Counted from the first letter of the stretch, positions 8,553 to 17,084 are shown. The stretch: 64,000 bases of DNA from Clostridia bacterium (GCA_017519405.1 JAFWSH010000005.1:124001-188000); one strand, 5' to 3'. A program made the numbers and translations. The notes: generated from the sequence alone by a model not told the origin.

Positions 8553-9512
8553 ATGCTGTCCGATCCCCGGGTTTCCGCCTGCATTGTGCTCTACCACGCC
8601 ACAGGCGAGGTACTGCGCACGGTGCGCTGTCTCCAGAACGCCACCACCCCGGTGACGCTCTTTGTGGTGGACAACTCGCCCCAGGAGCCCATGGCCCGGC
8701 AGATCCAGGCCCAGTGCAGGCAGGCCCGGATCATCCCCATGAAGCGCAACGTGGGCTTCGCGGCGGCCAACAACGAGGCCCTGAAGCAGCTCAGCTCCAC
8801 CTACCACCTGATCCTGAACCCGGATGTGACCTTTGAGCCGGACGTGATCCAGCGGATGGTGGATTTCATGGACGCCCACCCGGACGTGGCCATCCTGACC
8901 CCCCGGGTTTTCAACATCGACGGCACAGAGCAGTTTCTCCCCAAGCGGCGGCCCACCATCCGGTACATGGCCTCCGGGAGCCTGGCAAAGTGGGGGGAGA
9001 AAAAGGCCGCCAAGGCCCGGGCCCTGGACGCGCCCCTGCGTCTGGCGGAGGAGACCGCCGCCGCCGCCCGGCAGCGCCTTGAGGCGGAGAAGCGCAAGAA
9101 CCCCCGGGCGCTGGCCCGGTGTCTCCGCCTGGAGCGGCAGGCCAGGCGCCTGGGCCGGAAGAAACAGCGCCTGGAGGAGCGGGCAGCCGCCCTGACCCGC
9201 CTGCGGGCGGAGTACACCCTGGCGGACGATCCCCCCACGGAGCCCATGGAGGTGCAGTTTGCCACCGGCTGCTTCCTGCTGATCCGCTCCCATCTCTTTT
9301 TCCGCATCGGCGGCTTCGACCCCCGGTATTTCCTCTACCAGGAGGACAGCGACCTGTCCATGAAGGTGATGCGCTACGGGAAGATCGTCTACCACCCGGA
9401 CATGCACATCACCCACGCCTGGCACCGGGATTCCAGCCACAGCTTCCGCCACCGGATGCTGCACCTGGTGTCCACCATCCGCTTCTTCAACAAGTGGGGG
9501 TGGAAGTGGTGA
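8553..9512 (+). CDS. family 2 glycosyltransferase with a charged helical insertion
   Basis: Protein of 319 aa. The GT2 Rossmann start is ACIVLYH, with VVDNSP, KRNVGFAAANNEAL and the metal-binding block LILNPDVTF. A second conserved block, ATGCFLLIRSHLF ... FDPRYFLYQEDSDLSMK, resembles rhamnosyltransferase-type enzymes that build surface polysaccharides. Between them, from about residue 148 to 232, lies a very Arg/Lys/Glu/Ala-rich stretch (KKAAKARALDAP, AAAARQRLEAEKRKN, RQARRLGRKKQRLEERAA) predicted to be helical or coiled-coil, where relatives have a short loop. The acceptor sugar cannot be deduced. It overlaps the next glycosyltransferase by 4 bp. Confidence 0.9.
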   Translation: MLSDPRVSACIVLYHATGEVLRTVRCLQNATTPVTLFVVDNSPQEPMARQIQAQCRQARIIPMKRNVGFAAANNEALKQLSSTYHLILNPDVTFEPDVIQRMVDFMDAHPDVAILTPRVFNIDGTEQFLPKRRPTIRYMASGSLAKWGEKKAAKARALDAPLRLAEETAAAARQRLEAEKRKNPRALARCLRLERQARRLGRKKQRLEERAAALTRLRAEYTLADDPPTEPMEVQFATGCFLLIRSHLFFRIGGFDPRYFLYQEDSDLSMKVMRYGKIVYHPDMHITHAWHRDSSHSFRHRMLHLVSTIRFFNKWGWKW

Positions 9513-10444
9513 CGGCGCGGGAGATCACGGTGCTGCTGGCTACCTACAACGGGGCGCGGTTTCTGCCGGAGCAGCTGGCCAGTCTCCGGGGGCAGACCGA
9601 CGGTGCCTTCCGCGTGCTGATGCGGGACGACGGCTCCACGGACGGCACCGGGGCGCTGCTGGCCCGGGCGGCGGAGGACCCGCGGTTTGCCGTGGTGCCG
9701 GAGGAAGAGAAGCACCTGGGCGCCGCCGGGAGCTTCCTCACCCTGCTGCAGTTGGCCCGAACCCCGTACGCGGCCCTCTGCGACCAGGACGACGTGTGGG
9801 CGCCGGAGCGCCTCTCCCGATGCCGGGCGACCATGGAGGCGGCGGAGGCGAAGTGGGGCGCGGACTGCCCCATCCTGGTGCACAGCGACTGTGCCCTGAT
9901 GGACGGGGAGGGGCGCCCGATCGCCCCCAGCTTCTTCCGGAGGCAGGGCTGGCGGGGGGACGCGGTGAGCCTGCCGGAGCTGCTGGTGCAGAACAACGTG
10001 ACGGGCTGCACGGTGCTGCTGAATCGTCCCCTGGCGGAGCTGGCGGGCCGGGCAGACCCGGCAGCCGTGGAGATGCACGACTGGTTTCTGGCCCAGACCG
10101 CCGCAGCCTTCGGGCACATCGTGTTCCTCCCGGAGGCGCTGGTGAGCTACCGCCAGCACGGGGACAACGCCATCGGGGCCAGCCGGCGGAGCCTGCCGGG
10201 ACGGGTCGCGGAGGCCCTGCGGACCCCGGAGAAGGCGCGGGCCCGCATCGCCCTGACCTACCGCCGGGCGGCCCTTCTCCTGGAGACATACGGGGATGCG
10301 CTGCCGGAGGAGGGGCGGGAGACCATCCTCGCCTACCTGGCCACGGAGCACATGCCCAGGCTGCAGCGGATCCGGGCCGTGATGAAGGGCGGCTACAGGA
10401 TGCAGTCCCCCTGGGCACGGATGGGCCAGCGGATCTTCGGATAA
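9509..10444 (+). CDS. family 2 glycosyltransferase
   Basis: Protein of about 311 aa. The likely start is GTG at 9509, overlapping the previous stop as GTGA and preceded by a G-rich site at 9496-9500; GTG at 9506 or 9500 are alternatives. GT2 motifs are EITVLLATYNGARFL, RDDGSTDGT and ALCDQDDVWAPERL, where the DQDDVW block holds the metal-binding aspartates. HDWFLA near residue 190 and YRQHGDNAIG near residue 217 are typical of the rhamnosyl-/galactosyl-transferase subgroup in polysaccharide clusters. It works with its overlapping partner, presumably on a cell-surface glycan. After the stop the same frame stays open for 29 codons up to 10534. Confidence 0.9.
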   Translation: MTAREITVLLATYNGARFLPEQLASLRGQTDGAFRVLMRDDGSTDGTGALLARAAEDPRFAVVPEEEKHLGAAGSFLTLLQLARTPYAALCDQDDVWAPERLSRCRATMEAAEAKWGADCPILVHSDCALMDGEGRPIAPSFFRRQGWRGDAVSLPELLVQNNVTGCTVLLNRPLAELAGRADPAAVEMHDWFLAQTAAAFGHIVFLPEALVSYRQHGDNAIGASRRSLPGRVAEALRTPEKARARIALTYRRAALLLETYGDALPEEGRETILAYLATEHMPRLQRIRAVMKGGYRMQSPWARMGQRIFG

Positions 10445-10586
10445 GCGCGGAATCAGCGGACAAAAGGGCTGCGGCGCCTGTTCGCCGGCGTGCCCCACCG
10501 GACCATCGAGGAGGTCATCCATGACGAGGGATAAGCTGACGGCGCAACCCGGGCAGCCCTGACCCCCGCCTCTCCCCCATGGCCGC

Positions 10587-10639
10587 AAAAAGAACCCCCG
10601 GGCCTTCTCCGATGCAGGGAGAAATGCCCGGGGGTTTTT
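10587..10639. terminator. bidirectional rho-independent terminator
   Basis: Perfect 11-bp stem AACCCCCGGGC (10593-10603) with GCCCGGGGGTT (10626-10636), flanked by an A run on the left and a T run on the right. It lies between converging genes and should stop both. Confidence 0.85.
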
Positions 10640-10652
10640 GCGTTGAAGGGAA

Positions 10653-12047
10653 TCAGCTGCCCCGGTGGAGGCAGAGCATCTCGTAGCGGCGGCGGTTGGC
10701 GTTGCGGACCATGATCTCCAGCTCCTCGTCGCCCATGACGGTGTTGCGGCCCTGGGCGTAGAGCTTGTCCACCTCGGCCCGGACAGCGGCCACCAGGGGA
10801 TCGGTCTTGTCCAGCTGCTGGTCCGCCGGCAGGCGGAAGTAGCTGTTGATCCAGTGGGCCACCGCGGCCAGGCCGCCGTGGGCGTCCACCGCCACCATGG
10901 GCGGCCGGTTGAGGAGCTTCTTGGTGTCGAAGATGTTGTAGATCTCCTCGTCCTTGAGCATGCCGTCGGCGTGGATGCCGGCCCGGGTGACGTTGAAGTG
11001 GCGGCCCACAAAGGGCTGGCGGGGGCTGATCTCGATGGAGATCTCCCGCTCCATGTAGTCGGCGATCTCCGTGATGGCGGTGAGGTCCATGCCGCCGGTC
11101 TCCCCCCGCAGGGCCTGGTACTCGATGGCCATGGCCTCCAGGGGGCAGTTGCCCGTCCGCTCGCCGATGCCCAGCAGGGAGCAGTTCACCGAGGAGCAGC
11201 CGTACATCCAGGCGGCCCCGGCGTTGCTCACCACCTTGTAGAAGTCGTTGTGTCCGTGCCACTCCAGCATGTCCGAGGGCACCTCGGCATAGTGCCGCAG
11301 GCCGTAGATGATGCCGGGGACGGACCGGGGCAGGGCGGCGCCGTAGTAGGTGACGCCAAAACCCATGGTGTCGCAGGCCCGGATCTTCACCGGAATGCCG
11401 CTCTCCCGGCTCAGCTCCATCAGCTCGTTGGCGAAGGGCACCACAAAGCCGTAGAAGTCCGCCCGGGTGATGTCCTCAAAGTGGCAGCGGGGCCGGATGC
11501 CCATGGCCAGGGCGTCCTTCACGATGCCCAGGTACTTGTCCATGGCCTGGGACCGGGTGAGGTGCATCTTGTTGAAAATGTGGTAGTCGGAGCAGGAGAC
11601 CAGGATGCCCGTCTCCGCCACGCCGGCCTGCTTCACCAGTTCGAAGTCCTTCTTGTTGGCCCGGATCCAGGTGGTGATCTCCGGGAAGGGCAGGCCCAGG
11701 TCCTGGCACATGCGCAGGGCCCGCTGGTCGTTCTCGGTGTAGAGGAAGAACTCACTCTGGCGCACCAGGCCCCGGGGACCGCCCAGCCGGGCCAGGAGCT
11801 TGAAGAGGTGGACGATCTGCTCCGGGGTGAAGGGGCTCACGGACTGCTGGCCGTCCCGGAAGGTGGTGTCCGTCATCCAGATCTCGTCGGGCATGTCCTC
11901 CGGCACGTGGCGCATGTTGAAGGTGATCTTGGGCACGCTGTCGTAGGTGAAAATCTCCCGGTAGAGGTTGGGCTCCGCCACATCCTGCAGGGAGTAGTGG
12001 TACTTGTGCTGCATCAGCACGTTGTTCCGGCGGCTGAATTCTGACAT
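10653..12047 (-). CDS. DRE-TIM metallolyase, Re-citrate synthase / isopropylmalate synthase type
   Basis: Protein of 464 aa. TDTTFRDGQQ near residue 59 is the DRE-TIM signature that binds the metal and acetyl-CoA, and EWHGHNDFYK near residue 263 gives the second metal-binding histidines. The blocks GGPRGLVRQSEFFLYT, SCSDYHIF and GIRPRCHFEDITRADFYGFV resemble the Re-citrate synthase group of anaerobes rather than LeuA, and the leucine-feedback LeuA C-terminal domain is not evident. Databases often label this group 2-isopropylmalate or homocitrate synthase. If the call is right, it makes citrate from oxaloacetate and acetyl-CoA for glutamate synthesis in an incomplete TCA cycle. It follows an aminotransferase by 28 bp. 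Family sure, substrate inferred. Confidence 0.8.
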   Translation of the reverse strand: MSEFSRRNNVLMQHKYHYSLQDVAEPNLYREIFTYDSVPKITFNMRHVPEDMPDEIWMTDTTFRDGQQSVSPFTPEQIVHLFKLLARLGGPRGLVRQSEFFLYTENDQRALRMCQDLGLPFPEITTWIRANKKDFELVKQAGVAETGILVSCSDYHIFNKMHLTRSQAMDKYLGIVKDALAMGIRPRCHFEDITRADFYGFVVPFANELMELSRESGIPVKIRACDTMGFGVTYYGAALPRSVPGIIYGLRHYAEVPSDMLEWHGHNDFYKVVSNAGAAWMYGCSSVNCSLLGIGERTGNCPLEAMAIEYQALRGETGGMDLTAITEIADYMEREISIEISPRQPFVGRHFNVTRAGIHADGMLKDEEIYNIFDTKKLLNRPPMVAVDAHGGLAAVAHWINSYFRLPADQQLDKTDPLVAAVRAEVDKLYAQGRNTVMGDEELEIMVRNANRRRYEMLCLHRGS

Positions 12048-12075
12048 GTCTTTCTCCTTTCCACGGACGGGCCGG

Positions 12076-13275
12076 TCAGGCCAGGGCCGCCACGAAGGCG
12101 GCGATGCGGTCCAGGCCCCGCTGGATGCTGTCCATGCTCACGGCGTAGGACAGGCGGCAGTACCCCTCGGCCTCGAAGGCCACCCCGGGCACCACAGCCA
12201 CTTTCTTCTCCCGGAGGAGGGCATCGGCAAACTGCATGGAGTTGGTGATGGGCTTGCCGTTGCAGCTCCGCCCCAGAATGTACTGGATGTTCATCATCAC
12301 ATAGAAGGCGCCCTGGGGCTTGCGGCAGGACAGGCCGGGGATGGCGTTGATCCGGGCGCACAGGGCATCCCGGCGGCGCTCAAACTCCTGCACCATCTCG
12401 CACACGCAGGTCTGGTCGCTGTTCAGGGCCACGGCGGCGGCGTGCTGGGCCATTGCGTTGGGGTTGCTGGTGGCCTGGGACTGGAAGGCGCCCATGGCGG
12501 CGATCACGTCCCGGGGGCCGGCGGCGTAGCCGATGCGCCAGCCCGTCATGGCGAAGGCCTTGCTGACGCCGTTCACCACGAAGGTCTGCTGCTTGATCTG
12601 CTCCCCCAGCTGGGCGATGGACACGTGCTGCAGCCGGTCGTAGAGCAGCTTCTCATAGATCTCGTCGGAGACCACATAGAGCTTGCGGGCCACCGCCAGA
12701 TCCGCCAGGGCCTGGAGCTGGCCCCGGCTCCACACGCAGCCGCAGGGGTTGGAGGGGCTGGTGAGCACGATGGCCTTGGTGCGCTGGGTGATGTGCCGCA
12801 CGATCTCGTCGTAGCTGGGGATGAAGGCCTCCGCTTCGGTGGAGGGCACAAACACCGGCACGCCCCCCGCCATGCGCACCATCTCCGGGTAGCTCACCCA
12901 GCAGGGCGCGGGGATCAGCACCTCGTCCCCCGGATCGATGATGGCCTGGAATACGTTGAAGAGGCTGTGCTTGGCGCCGTTGGAGACGATGATGTCCGCC
13001 GGCTCATAGTGCAGGCCGTTGTCCCGCAGCAGCTTGTCGCAGATGGCCCGGCGCAGCTCCATGGTGCCGGAGGAGGGGGTGTAGCGGGTCATGCCCAGGT
13101 CCAGGGCCTCCTTGGCCGCCGCCACGATGTGGGGCGGGGTGGGGAAATCCGGTTCCCCGGCGCCAAAGCCGATCACGTCCTCTCCGGCGGCCTTGAGTTC
13201 TTTGGCCTTGGCGTCAATGGCCAGGGTGAGGGATGGGGCGATGTGCTGGCAGCGGTGGGAGACGGTGAGCGGCAT
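12076..13275 (-). CDS. class I/II PLP-dependent aminotransferase
   Basis: Protein of 399 aa. Fold-type I motifs are in order: GEPDFPTPPHI near residue 40, TRYTPSSGTMELR, SNGAKHSLFNV, SPSNPCGCVWS near residue 175, DEIYEKLLYD near residue 205, and SKAFAMTGWRIGYAAGP near residue 238 with the PLP lysine. This is the aspartate aminotransferase AspC/AspB group. The strong AGGAGG site precedes ATG. Cotranscription with the citrate-forming enzyme fits a role in moving amino groups between oxaloacetate/aspartate and glutamate, but the substrate is inferred. Confidence 0.93.
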   Translation of the reverse strand: MPLTVSHRCQHIAPSLTLAIDAKAKELKAAGEDVIGFGAGEPDFPTPPHIVAAAKEALDLGMTRYTPSSGTMELRRAICDKLLRDNGLHYEPADIIVSNGAKHSLFNVFQAIIDPGDEVLIPAPCWVSYPEMVRMAGGVPVFVPSTEAEAFIPSYDEIVRHITQRTKAIVLTSPSNPCGCVWSRGQLQALADLAVARKLYVVSDEIYEKLLYDRLQHVSIAQLGEQIKQQTFVVNGVSKAFAMTGWRIGYAAGPRDVIAAMGAFQSQATSNPNAMAQHAAAVALNSDQTCVCEMVQEFERRRDALCARINAIPGLSCRKPQGAFYVMMNIQYILGRSCNGKPITNSMQFADALLREKKVAVVPGVAFEAEGYCRLSYAVSMDSIQRGLDRIAAFVAALA

Positions 13276-13319
13276 GGCGTGATTCCTCCTGCACAGTAAA
13301 AATGGGAGCAGCGAGGCAC

Positions 13320-13348
13320 ATTATAATCAAATCGTCCGAAATTTGCAA
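13320..13348 (-). promoter_or_regulatory. promoter for the aminotransferase / Re-citrate synthase-like operon
   Basis: On the minus strand, TTGCAA (13343-13348), a 17-bp spacer and a perfect TATAAT (13320-13325), 45 bp before the aminotransferase start. Confidence 0.8.
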
Positions 13349-13419
13349 GGCTTTTTCCGGGTAAAATGCAAGATTTGCTGCGCGATCCTGCAATTTTCCG
13401 GGAAAAGTACAGAGAAAAT

Positions 13420-13462
13420 ACCGTCTCACCCCCGCCGGCGGGGGTGGGCTGTGCGGTTTTTT
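13420..13462 (+). terminator. terminator-like hairpin between divergent promoters
   Basis: A 20-bp perfect GC palindrome (13427-13446) with outer pairs ACCG/CGGT and a run of six T (13457-13462). The intergenic space 13276-13579 holds this hairpin and two divergent promoters and no gene. No plus-strand gene lies directly upstream. Confidence 0.6.
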
Positions 13463-13485
13463 ACAATTCCGCTTCCCGGCGCCTC

Positions 13486-13514
13486 TTGCCCCGCAGGCCG
13501 TTTCGGAGTAAAAT
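13486..13514 (+). promoter_or_regulatory. promoter for the peptidoglycan-binding lipoprotein
   Basis: TTGCCC (13486-13491), 17-bp spacer, TAAAAT (13509-13514), 66 bp before the start codon. Confidence 0.55.
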
Positions 13515-13579
13515 GAAGGTGGGGTGGTTTATCCATCCCCCGAATTAATGCACAGTACACCGGAAACGGAGATGATGAT

Positions 13580-15526
13580 ATGCACCGCACAGAAAAAGGA
13601 AGCATCGTCAGGCGCCTGGCCGTCCTGGGACTGACCCTGGTCCTGGGGCTCGGGCTGACGGGCTGCTATGCGCCGCCCGAGAGCAGCAACACCGGCAGCG
13701 GGGATGCCGTGGGCTCCTCCGCCCGTCCCTTTGAGACCATCCCCCCCACCTCCAGCCCCACCCCCAAGCCCACCGAGGTTCCCACCCCCACGGCCCAGGT
13801 CGTCTATGTGACCCCGGCCGCCAACACCGGCTGGACCCCGGCCACGGACAACCCGGGCACCCAGAACACCTGGACCCCGGCCACCACCCGGCCGGTGACC
13901 ACCGCCACCCCCGTGCCCGAATACAGCGATCCCGCCACCGCCAACCCCGCCACCGTCACCGCGCCGCCGGAGGCCACGGGCACCATCGAGAAGGGCGCCA
14001 AGGGCAACAGCGTGAAGGCGCTGCAGCAGCGGCTGAAGGACCTGGGCTACTACAAGGGCAAGGTGGACGGCGACTTTGGCGACGGCACCGAGGAGGCGGT
14101 GAAGGCCTTCCAGCTGGCCAACGGTCTCCAGGTGGACGGCCGGGTCGGCAACAAGACCACCCAGAAGCTCTACTCCACCGGCGCCGTCAGCGCCCGGGAG
14201 GCCACCCGCACCCTGCCCCCGGCGGTGACGCCCACGCCGAAGCCCACCGCCACCCCCCGGCCCACCGCCACCCCCCGCACCAACATCTACCTCTCCGTGG
14301 GGGTCCGGAACAAGAACGTCACCACACTGCAGAAGCGCCTGGTGGAGCTGGGCTACCTCAGCGGCAGCGTCACCGGCAGCTATGACGGGGCCACGGAGAC
14401 CGCGGTGAAGGCCTTCCAGAAGCGGGCGGGCCTGTGGCAGGACGGCAAGGCGGGCCCCGACACCCTCTCGGCCCTCTATGCCGCCAACGCGCCCCACGCC
14501 TCCAGCCTGGCGGCCTCCGTGGGCATTACCCTCCGGGAGGGGGACAAGAACGAGGAGGTCCGGGCCATGCAGCGGCGGCTGAAGGAGCTGGGCTACCTCA
14601 GCGGCAGCGTGGACGGCTCCTTCGGCCCGGCCACGGCGGCGGCCGTGACCACCTTCCAGCAGGTGAACGGCCTGAAGGCGGACGGCGTGGCCGGCACCAG
14701 CACCCTGGAGACGCTCTATGGCAGTGGCGCCCTGCCGGCCTCCGCAGCCACCGAATCCGGCGACTACCTGCCCATCATCACAGCCGGCCCCTCCTCCAAC
14801 GCCAATCCCCCGGCCCCCACCCCCTACCTCCCCGCCGTCACCACCTCGGTGGAGCAGGGAGACGGGTCCAGCCAGGACACCGTGAAGGCCCTCCAGACCC
14901 GGCTGAAGGAGCTGGGCTTCTACACCGGCGCGGTGGACGGCGTGTACGGCGCCTCCACCGTCAACGCGGTGATGAGCTTCCAGATGAGCCGGAACCTCCA
15001 GGTGGACGGCAAGGCGGGGCAGAAGACCCTGGACGCCCTCTACAGCGACAGCGCCCCCCGCTACACCACCCTGAAGCAGGGCTCCAAGGGCGACGCCGTG
15101 CGGAACCTGCAGTACACCCTCTATGAGCTGGGCTACTACAAGAACTCGGTGGACGGCAGCTACGGCGCCTCCACCGCCAGCGCCGTCTCCGCCTTCCAGA
15201 GCCGCAACGGCCTGGCCGCCACCGGCCAGGCGGACAGCGCCACCCTGTCGGTGCTCTACTCCTCCAGGGCCAAGGAGGCCCCCGTGGAGAAGAACAGCAC
15301 CTACGCCACCCTGCGCCCCGGGGACTCCGGCGAGGATGTGCTGGACATGAAGGACGTGCTGATCCAGCTGGGCTACATGCAGGATGACGGCTCCGACATC
15401 TACAACAGCAAGACTGAGGACGCCGTGCGCCTCTTCCAGTCCCGCAACGGCCTCACCGCCGACGGCATCGCCGGCCCCGCCACCCTGAAAAAGCTCTACG
15501 GCGCCAGCCCGGTGCCCTTTGAGTGA
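13580..15526 (+). CDS. lipoprotein with six peptidoglycan-binding domains
   Basis: Protein of 648 aa. The signal peptide ends in a lipobox LTGC with the lipidated cysteine at residue 29, so it should be anchored outside the membrane. A Pro/Thr-rich linker (about 30-135) follows. Six PG_binding_1 repeats then occupy roughly 137-200, 240-302, 317-383, 432-492, 497-563 and 577-643. Each has the pattern LQxRLKxLGYY..GxVDGxFG..T..AVxxFQ..NGL..DGxxGxxTL..LY. Pro/Thr linkers separate several repeats. No catalytic domain (amidase, L,D-transpeptidase) is present, so it is a wall-binding scaffold or spacer by inference. ATG start after GGAGATGAT, with its own promoter. Confidence 0.92.
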   Translation: MHRTEKGSIVRRLAVLGLTLVLGLGLTGCYAPPESSNTGSGDAVGSSARPFETIPPTSSPTPKPTEVPTPTAQVVYVTPAANTGWTPATDNPGTQNTWTPATTRPVTTATPVPEYSDPATANPATVTAPPEATGTIEKGAKGNSVKALQQRLKDLGYYKGKVDGDFGDGTEEAVKAFQLANGLQVDGRVGNKTTQKLYSTGAVSAREATRTLPPAVTPTPKPTATPRPTATPRTNIYLSVGVRNKNVTTLQKRLVELGYLSGSVTGSYDGATETAVKAFQKRAGLWQDGKAGPDTLSALYAANAPHASSLAASVGITLREGDKNEEVRAMQRRLKELGYLSGSVDGSFGPATAAAVTTFQQVNGLKADGVAGTSTLETLYGSGALPASAATESGDYLPIITAGPSSNANPPAPTPYLPAVTTSVEQGDGSSQDTVKALQTRLKELGFYTGAVDGVYGASTVNAVMSFQMSRNLQVDGKAGQKTLDALYSDSAPRYTTLKQGSKGDAVRNLQYTLYELGYYKNSVDGSYGASTASAVSAFQSRNGLAATGQADSATLSVLYSSRAKEAPVEKNSTYATLRPGDSGEDVLDMKDVLIQLGYMQDDGSDIYNSKTEDAVRLFQSRNGLTADGIAGPATLKKLYGASPVPFE

Positions 15527-15619
15527 GGCCCCACAGGCACTGGTGGCGGCAGGCGGCGGGATGAGGCGTACGCCTGTGCTGCCGTCAGCGGATCCCCGGA
15601 CAGCCGGGGGTGAAAAACC

Positions 15620-16000
15620 ATGACCCTGGATGAAATCATGTTTTTTGAGGGCCATTCCGCCGCGCTGCCCCTGTACGAGAAACTGAAAGGCAGGATCCTG
15701 GCAGAGGTCCCGGAGGCCCGGACCGAGGTCAGGAAGACGCAGATTTCCTTCTTCGCGAAACACATGTTTGCGGCGGTGTCCTTCACGCCCGTCCGGAGAG
15801 CGGCAGCGCGTCCGGATTCATTCCTGACCGTGACCTTCGGCCTGCGCTGCCGGAGCACTTCCCCCCGCATCGACGCGGCGGTGGAGCCCTGTCCGGGCCG
15901 CTGGACGCACCATGTCATGATCGGCTCGCCGGAAGAGGTGGATGCAGAGCTGATGGGCTGGATCCGGGAGGCAGCCGCGTCCGCATCCGGAAAGCGCTGA
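15620..16000 (+). CDS. DUF5655 family protein, 126 aa
   Basis: Small soluble protein with the features of DUF5655: an N-terminal helix (ALPLYEKLKGRIL), KTQISFFAKHMFAAVSF in the middle and WTHHVMIGSPEEVDAELMGWIREA at the end. The family has a YdhG/YdeI-like alpha-beta fold and no assigned activity. It is followed 17 bp later by a DUF2200 gene, and the two appear to form a small operon. Slightly different codon texture from the preceding lipoprotein gene. The fold assignment is from memory of the family. Confidence 0.75.
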   Translation: MTLDEIMFFEGHSAALPLYEKLKGRILAEVPEARTEVRKTQISFFAKHMFAAVSFTPVRRAAARPDSFLTVTFGLRCRSTSPRIDAAVEPCPGRWTHHVMIGSPEEVDAELMGWIREAAASASGKR

Positions 16001-16017
16001 ACAGGAGGAAGGCTGCC

Positions 16018-16353
16018 ATGCCGAGAAAAACTGTTTTTGAGATGAAGGCCTCCCAGGTCTATCCGCTGCTGGTGCAGAAAGCGGAGCGCAAGGGCCGCAG
16101 CAGGGCCGAGGTGGACCGGGTGACCGCCTGGCTCACGGGGTATGACATGGCGGCCGCCGACCTGGACGTGACCTGGGCGGAATTCTTTGAGCACGCGCCT
16201 CACATGAACCCGCGGGCCAGCCTGATCAAGGGCAGCGTCTGCGGCGTGAAGGTGGAGGAGATCGAAGACCCGCTGATGCAGAAGATCCGCTGGCTGGACA
16301 AGCTGGTGGACGAGCTGGCGAAGGGGAAGCCGCTGGACAAGGTGCTGCGGTGA
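16018..16353 (+). CDS. DUF2200 family protein, 111 aa
   Basis: The whole length matches the DUF2200 pattern: VFEMKASQVYPLLVQKAERKGRS, VTAWLTGYDMA, EFFEHAPHMNPRASLIKGSVCGV and the well conserved VEEIEDPLMQKIRWLDKLVDELAKG near the end. The family is widespread in Firmicutes and Bacteroidetes with no known activity. Strong AGGAGGAAGG ribosome site. Paired with the DUF5655 gene and followed by a terminator. Confidence 0.88.
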   Translation: MPRKTVFEMKASQVYPLLVQKAERKGRSRAEVDRVTAWLTGYDMAAADLDVTWAEFFEHAPHMNPRASLIKGSVCGVKVEEIEDPLMQKIRWLDKLVDELAKGKPLDKVLR

Positions 16354-16480
16354 AGCGGCCGGGTGGAAATGCCTGATTCCACCCTCTGCCGTCACCCCGA
16401 TCAGGAGTTTGCCGGGTGATATTGCATAGTTCGGTTCCATGGCCGTTCCGGATTGCCCATGGTTGTGCACCGTTTCCGTT

Positions 16481-16507
16481 CCGGCCCGGCTTCGGGTCCT
16501 GCTGCGG
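16481..16507 (+). repeat. left copy of a repeat flanking the RiPP cluster
   Basis: CCGGCCCGG (16481-16489) followed by CGGGTCCTGCTGCGG (16493-16507). The same elements, closed up by 4-5 bp, occur at 24387-24407 just after the cluster. The 341-bp stretch 16354-16694 holds this, a terminator and the cluster promoter, and no gene. Confidence 0.5.
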
Positions 16508-16517
16508 CCGCCGCAAT

Positions 16518-16544
16518 CCCTCCTCCGTAAGGACGAGGGGTTTT
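16518..16544 (+). terminator. terminator after the DUF2200 gene
   Basis: Stem CCCTCCTCC (16518-16526) with GGACGAGGG (16531-16539), one mismatch, GTAA loop, followed by TTTT. Confidence 0.55.
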
Positions 16545-16583
16545 GTTGTCTCCGGATAGGGAAAGGCCCTGTGCTTCCATATC

Positions 16584-16613
16584 TTGACACAGCCGGCATT
16601 CTGGCATTATAAT
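16584..16613 (+). promoter_or_regulatory. strong promoter of the RiPP cluster
   Basis: Full consensus TTGACA (16584-16589) and TATAAT (16608-16613) with an 18-bp spacer, 81 bp before the first precursor gene. Confidence 0.85.
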
Positions 16614-16694
16614 CCAACAACAGACGGCAATTTAACATCCCGGCTGTTCAGGCAAACACAACAACGACGACAGGGATCGAAGGAGGAAAACACC

Positions 16695-17084
16695 ATGGCA
16701 AACAACAGTGCGGCTATCGAGTTTCTTAAGAAGGTCCTGGCGGACGAGGCGCTGAAGGCCCGCGTGGCAAAGGACCCCGCTCAGGCGGCGGCAGTGGCGG
16801 CGGAGCTGGGCTATGAGATCACCGCAGAGGAGCTGGCGGCAGCGGAGAATGCGCTTCACGTTCCGGCCGAAGCGGAGGTTGTGGAGCTGGACGAGGCGGA
16901 CATGGACCGTGCGGCGGGCGGCGGATGCTGGAACGGAGAGGACGCGCCGGACGGCCATGAGATGGGCTGCCACATCTTCTACCACGACAATGACTACAGC
17001 CAGGCAACCGGCAATTTCTGCGAGCGGGTCTACTATGTAAAGGGCTGCCGGTCTTTCGGCTGTGTCGAAACAAGTGATCTTTGA
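16695..17084 (+). CDS. Nif11-like leader RiPP precursor A
   Basis: Precursor of 129 aa. The start at 16695 has AAGGAGGAAAACACC in front. Residues 1-75 form a Nif11-type leader: AIEFLKKVLADEALKARV, AELGYEITAEEL, then VELDEADMDRAAGGG ending in a Gly-Gly processing site. The core of about 52 residues begins CWNGEDAPDGHEMGC and continues with FYHDNDYS and five cysteines in total, ending ...SFGCVETSDL. Nif11-type leaders are known RiPP leaders cut by C39 peptidases. The core motif APDGHEM recurs in precursor B. The stop overlaps the region before the radical SAM start. The final modification is unknown. Confidence 0.92.
   Translation: MANNSAAIEFLKKVLADEALKARVAKDPAQAAAVAAELGYEITAEELAAAENALHVPAEAEVVELDEADMDRAAGGGCWNGEDAPDGHEMGCHIFYHDNDYSQATGNFCERVYYVKGCRSFGCVETSDL

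Noticed and set aside
13990-15510. Regularly spaced repeats that could suggest a CRISPR array
   Set aside because: They are diverged coding repeats of about 200-300 bp encoding PG-binding domains, not short identical repeats with unique spacers. No CRISPR array was found in the window.
13529-15763. A 744-codon minus-strand open frame opposite the peptidoglycan-binding lipoprotein
   Set aside because: Repetitive because it mirrors the six repeats; the plus strand has a lipobox and PG-binding domains.
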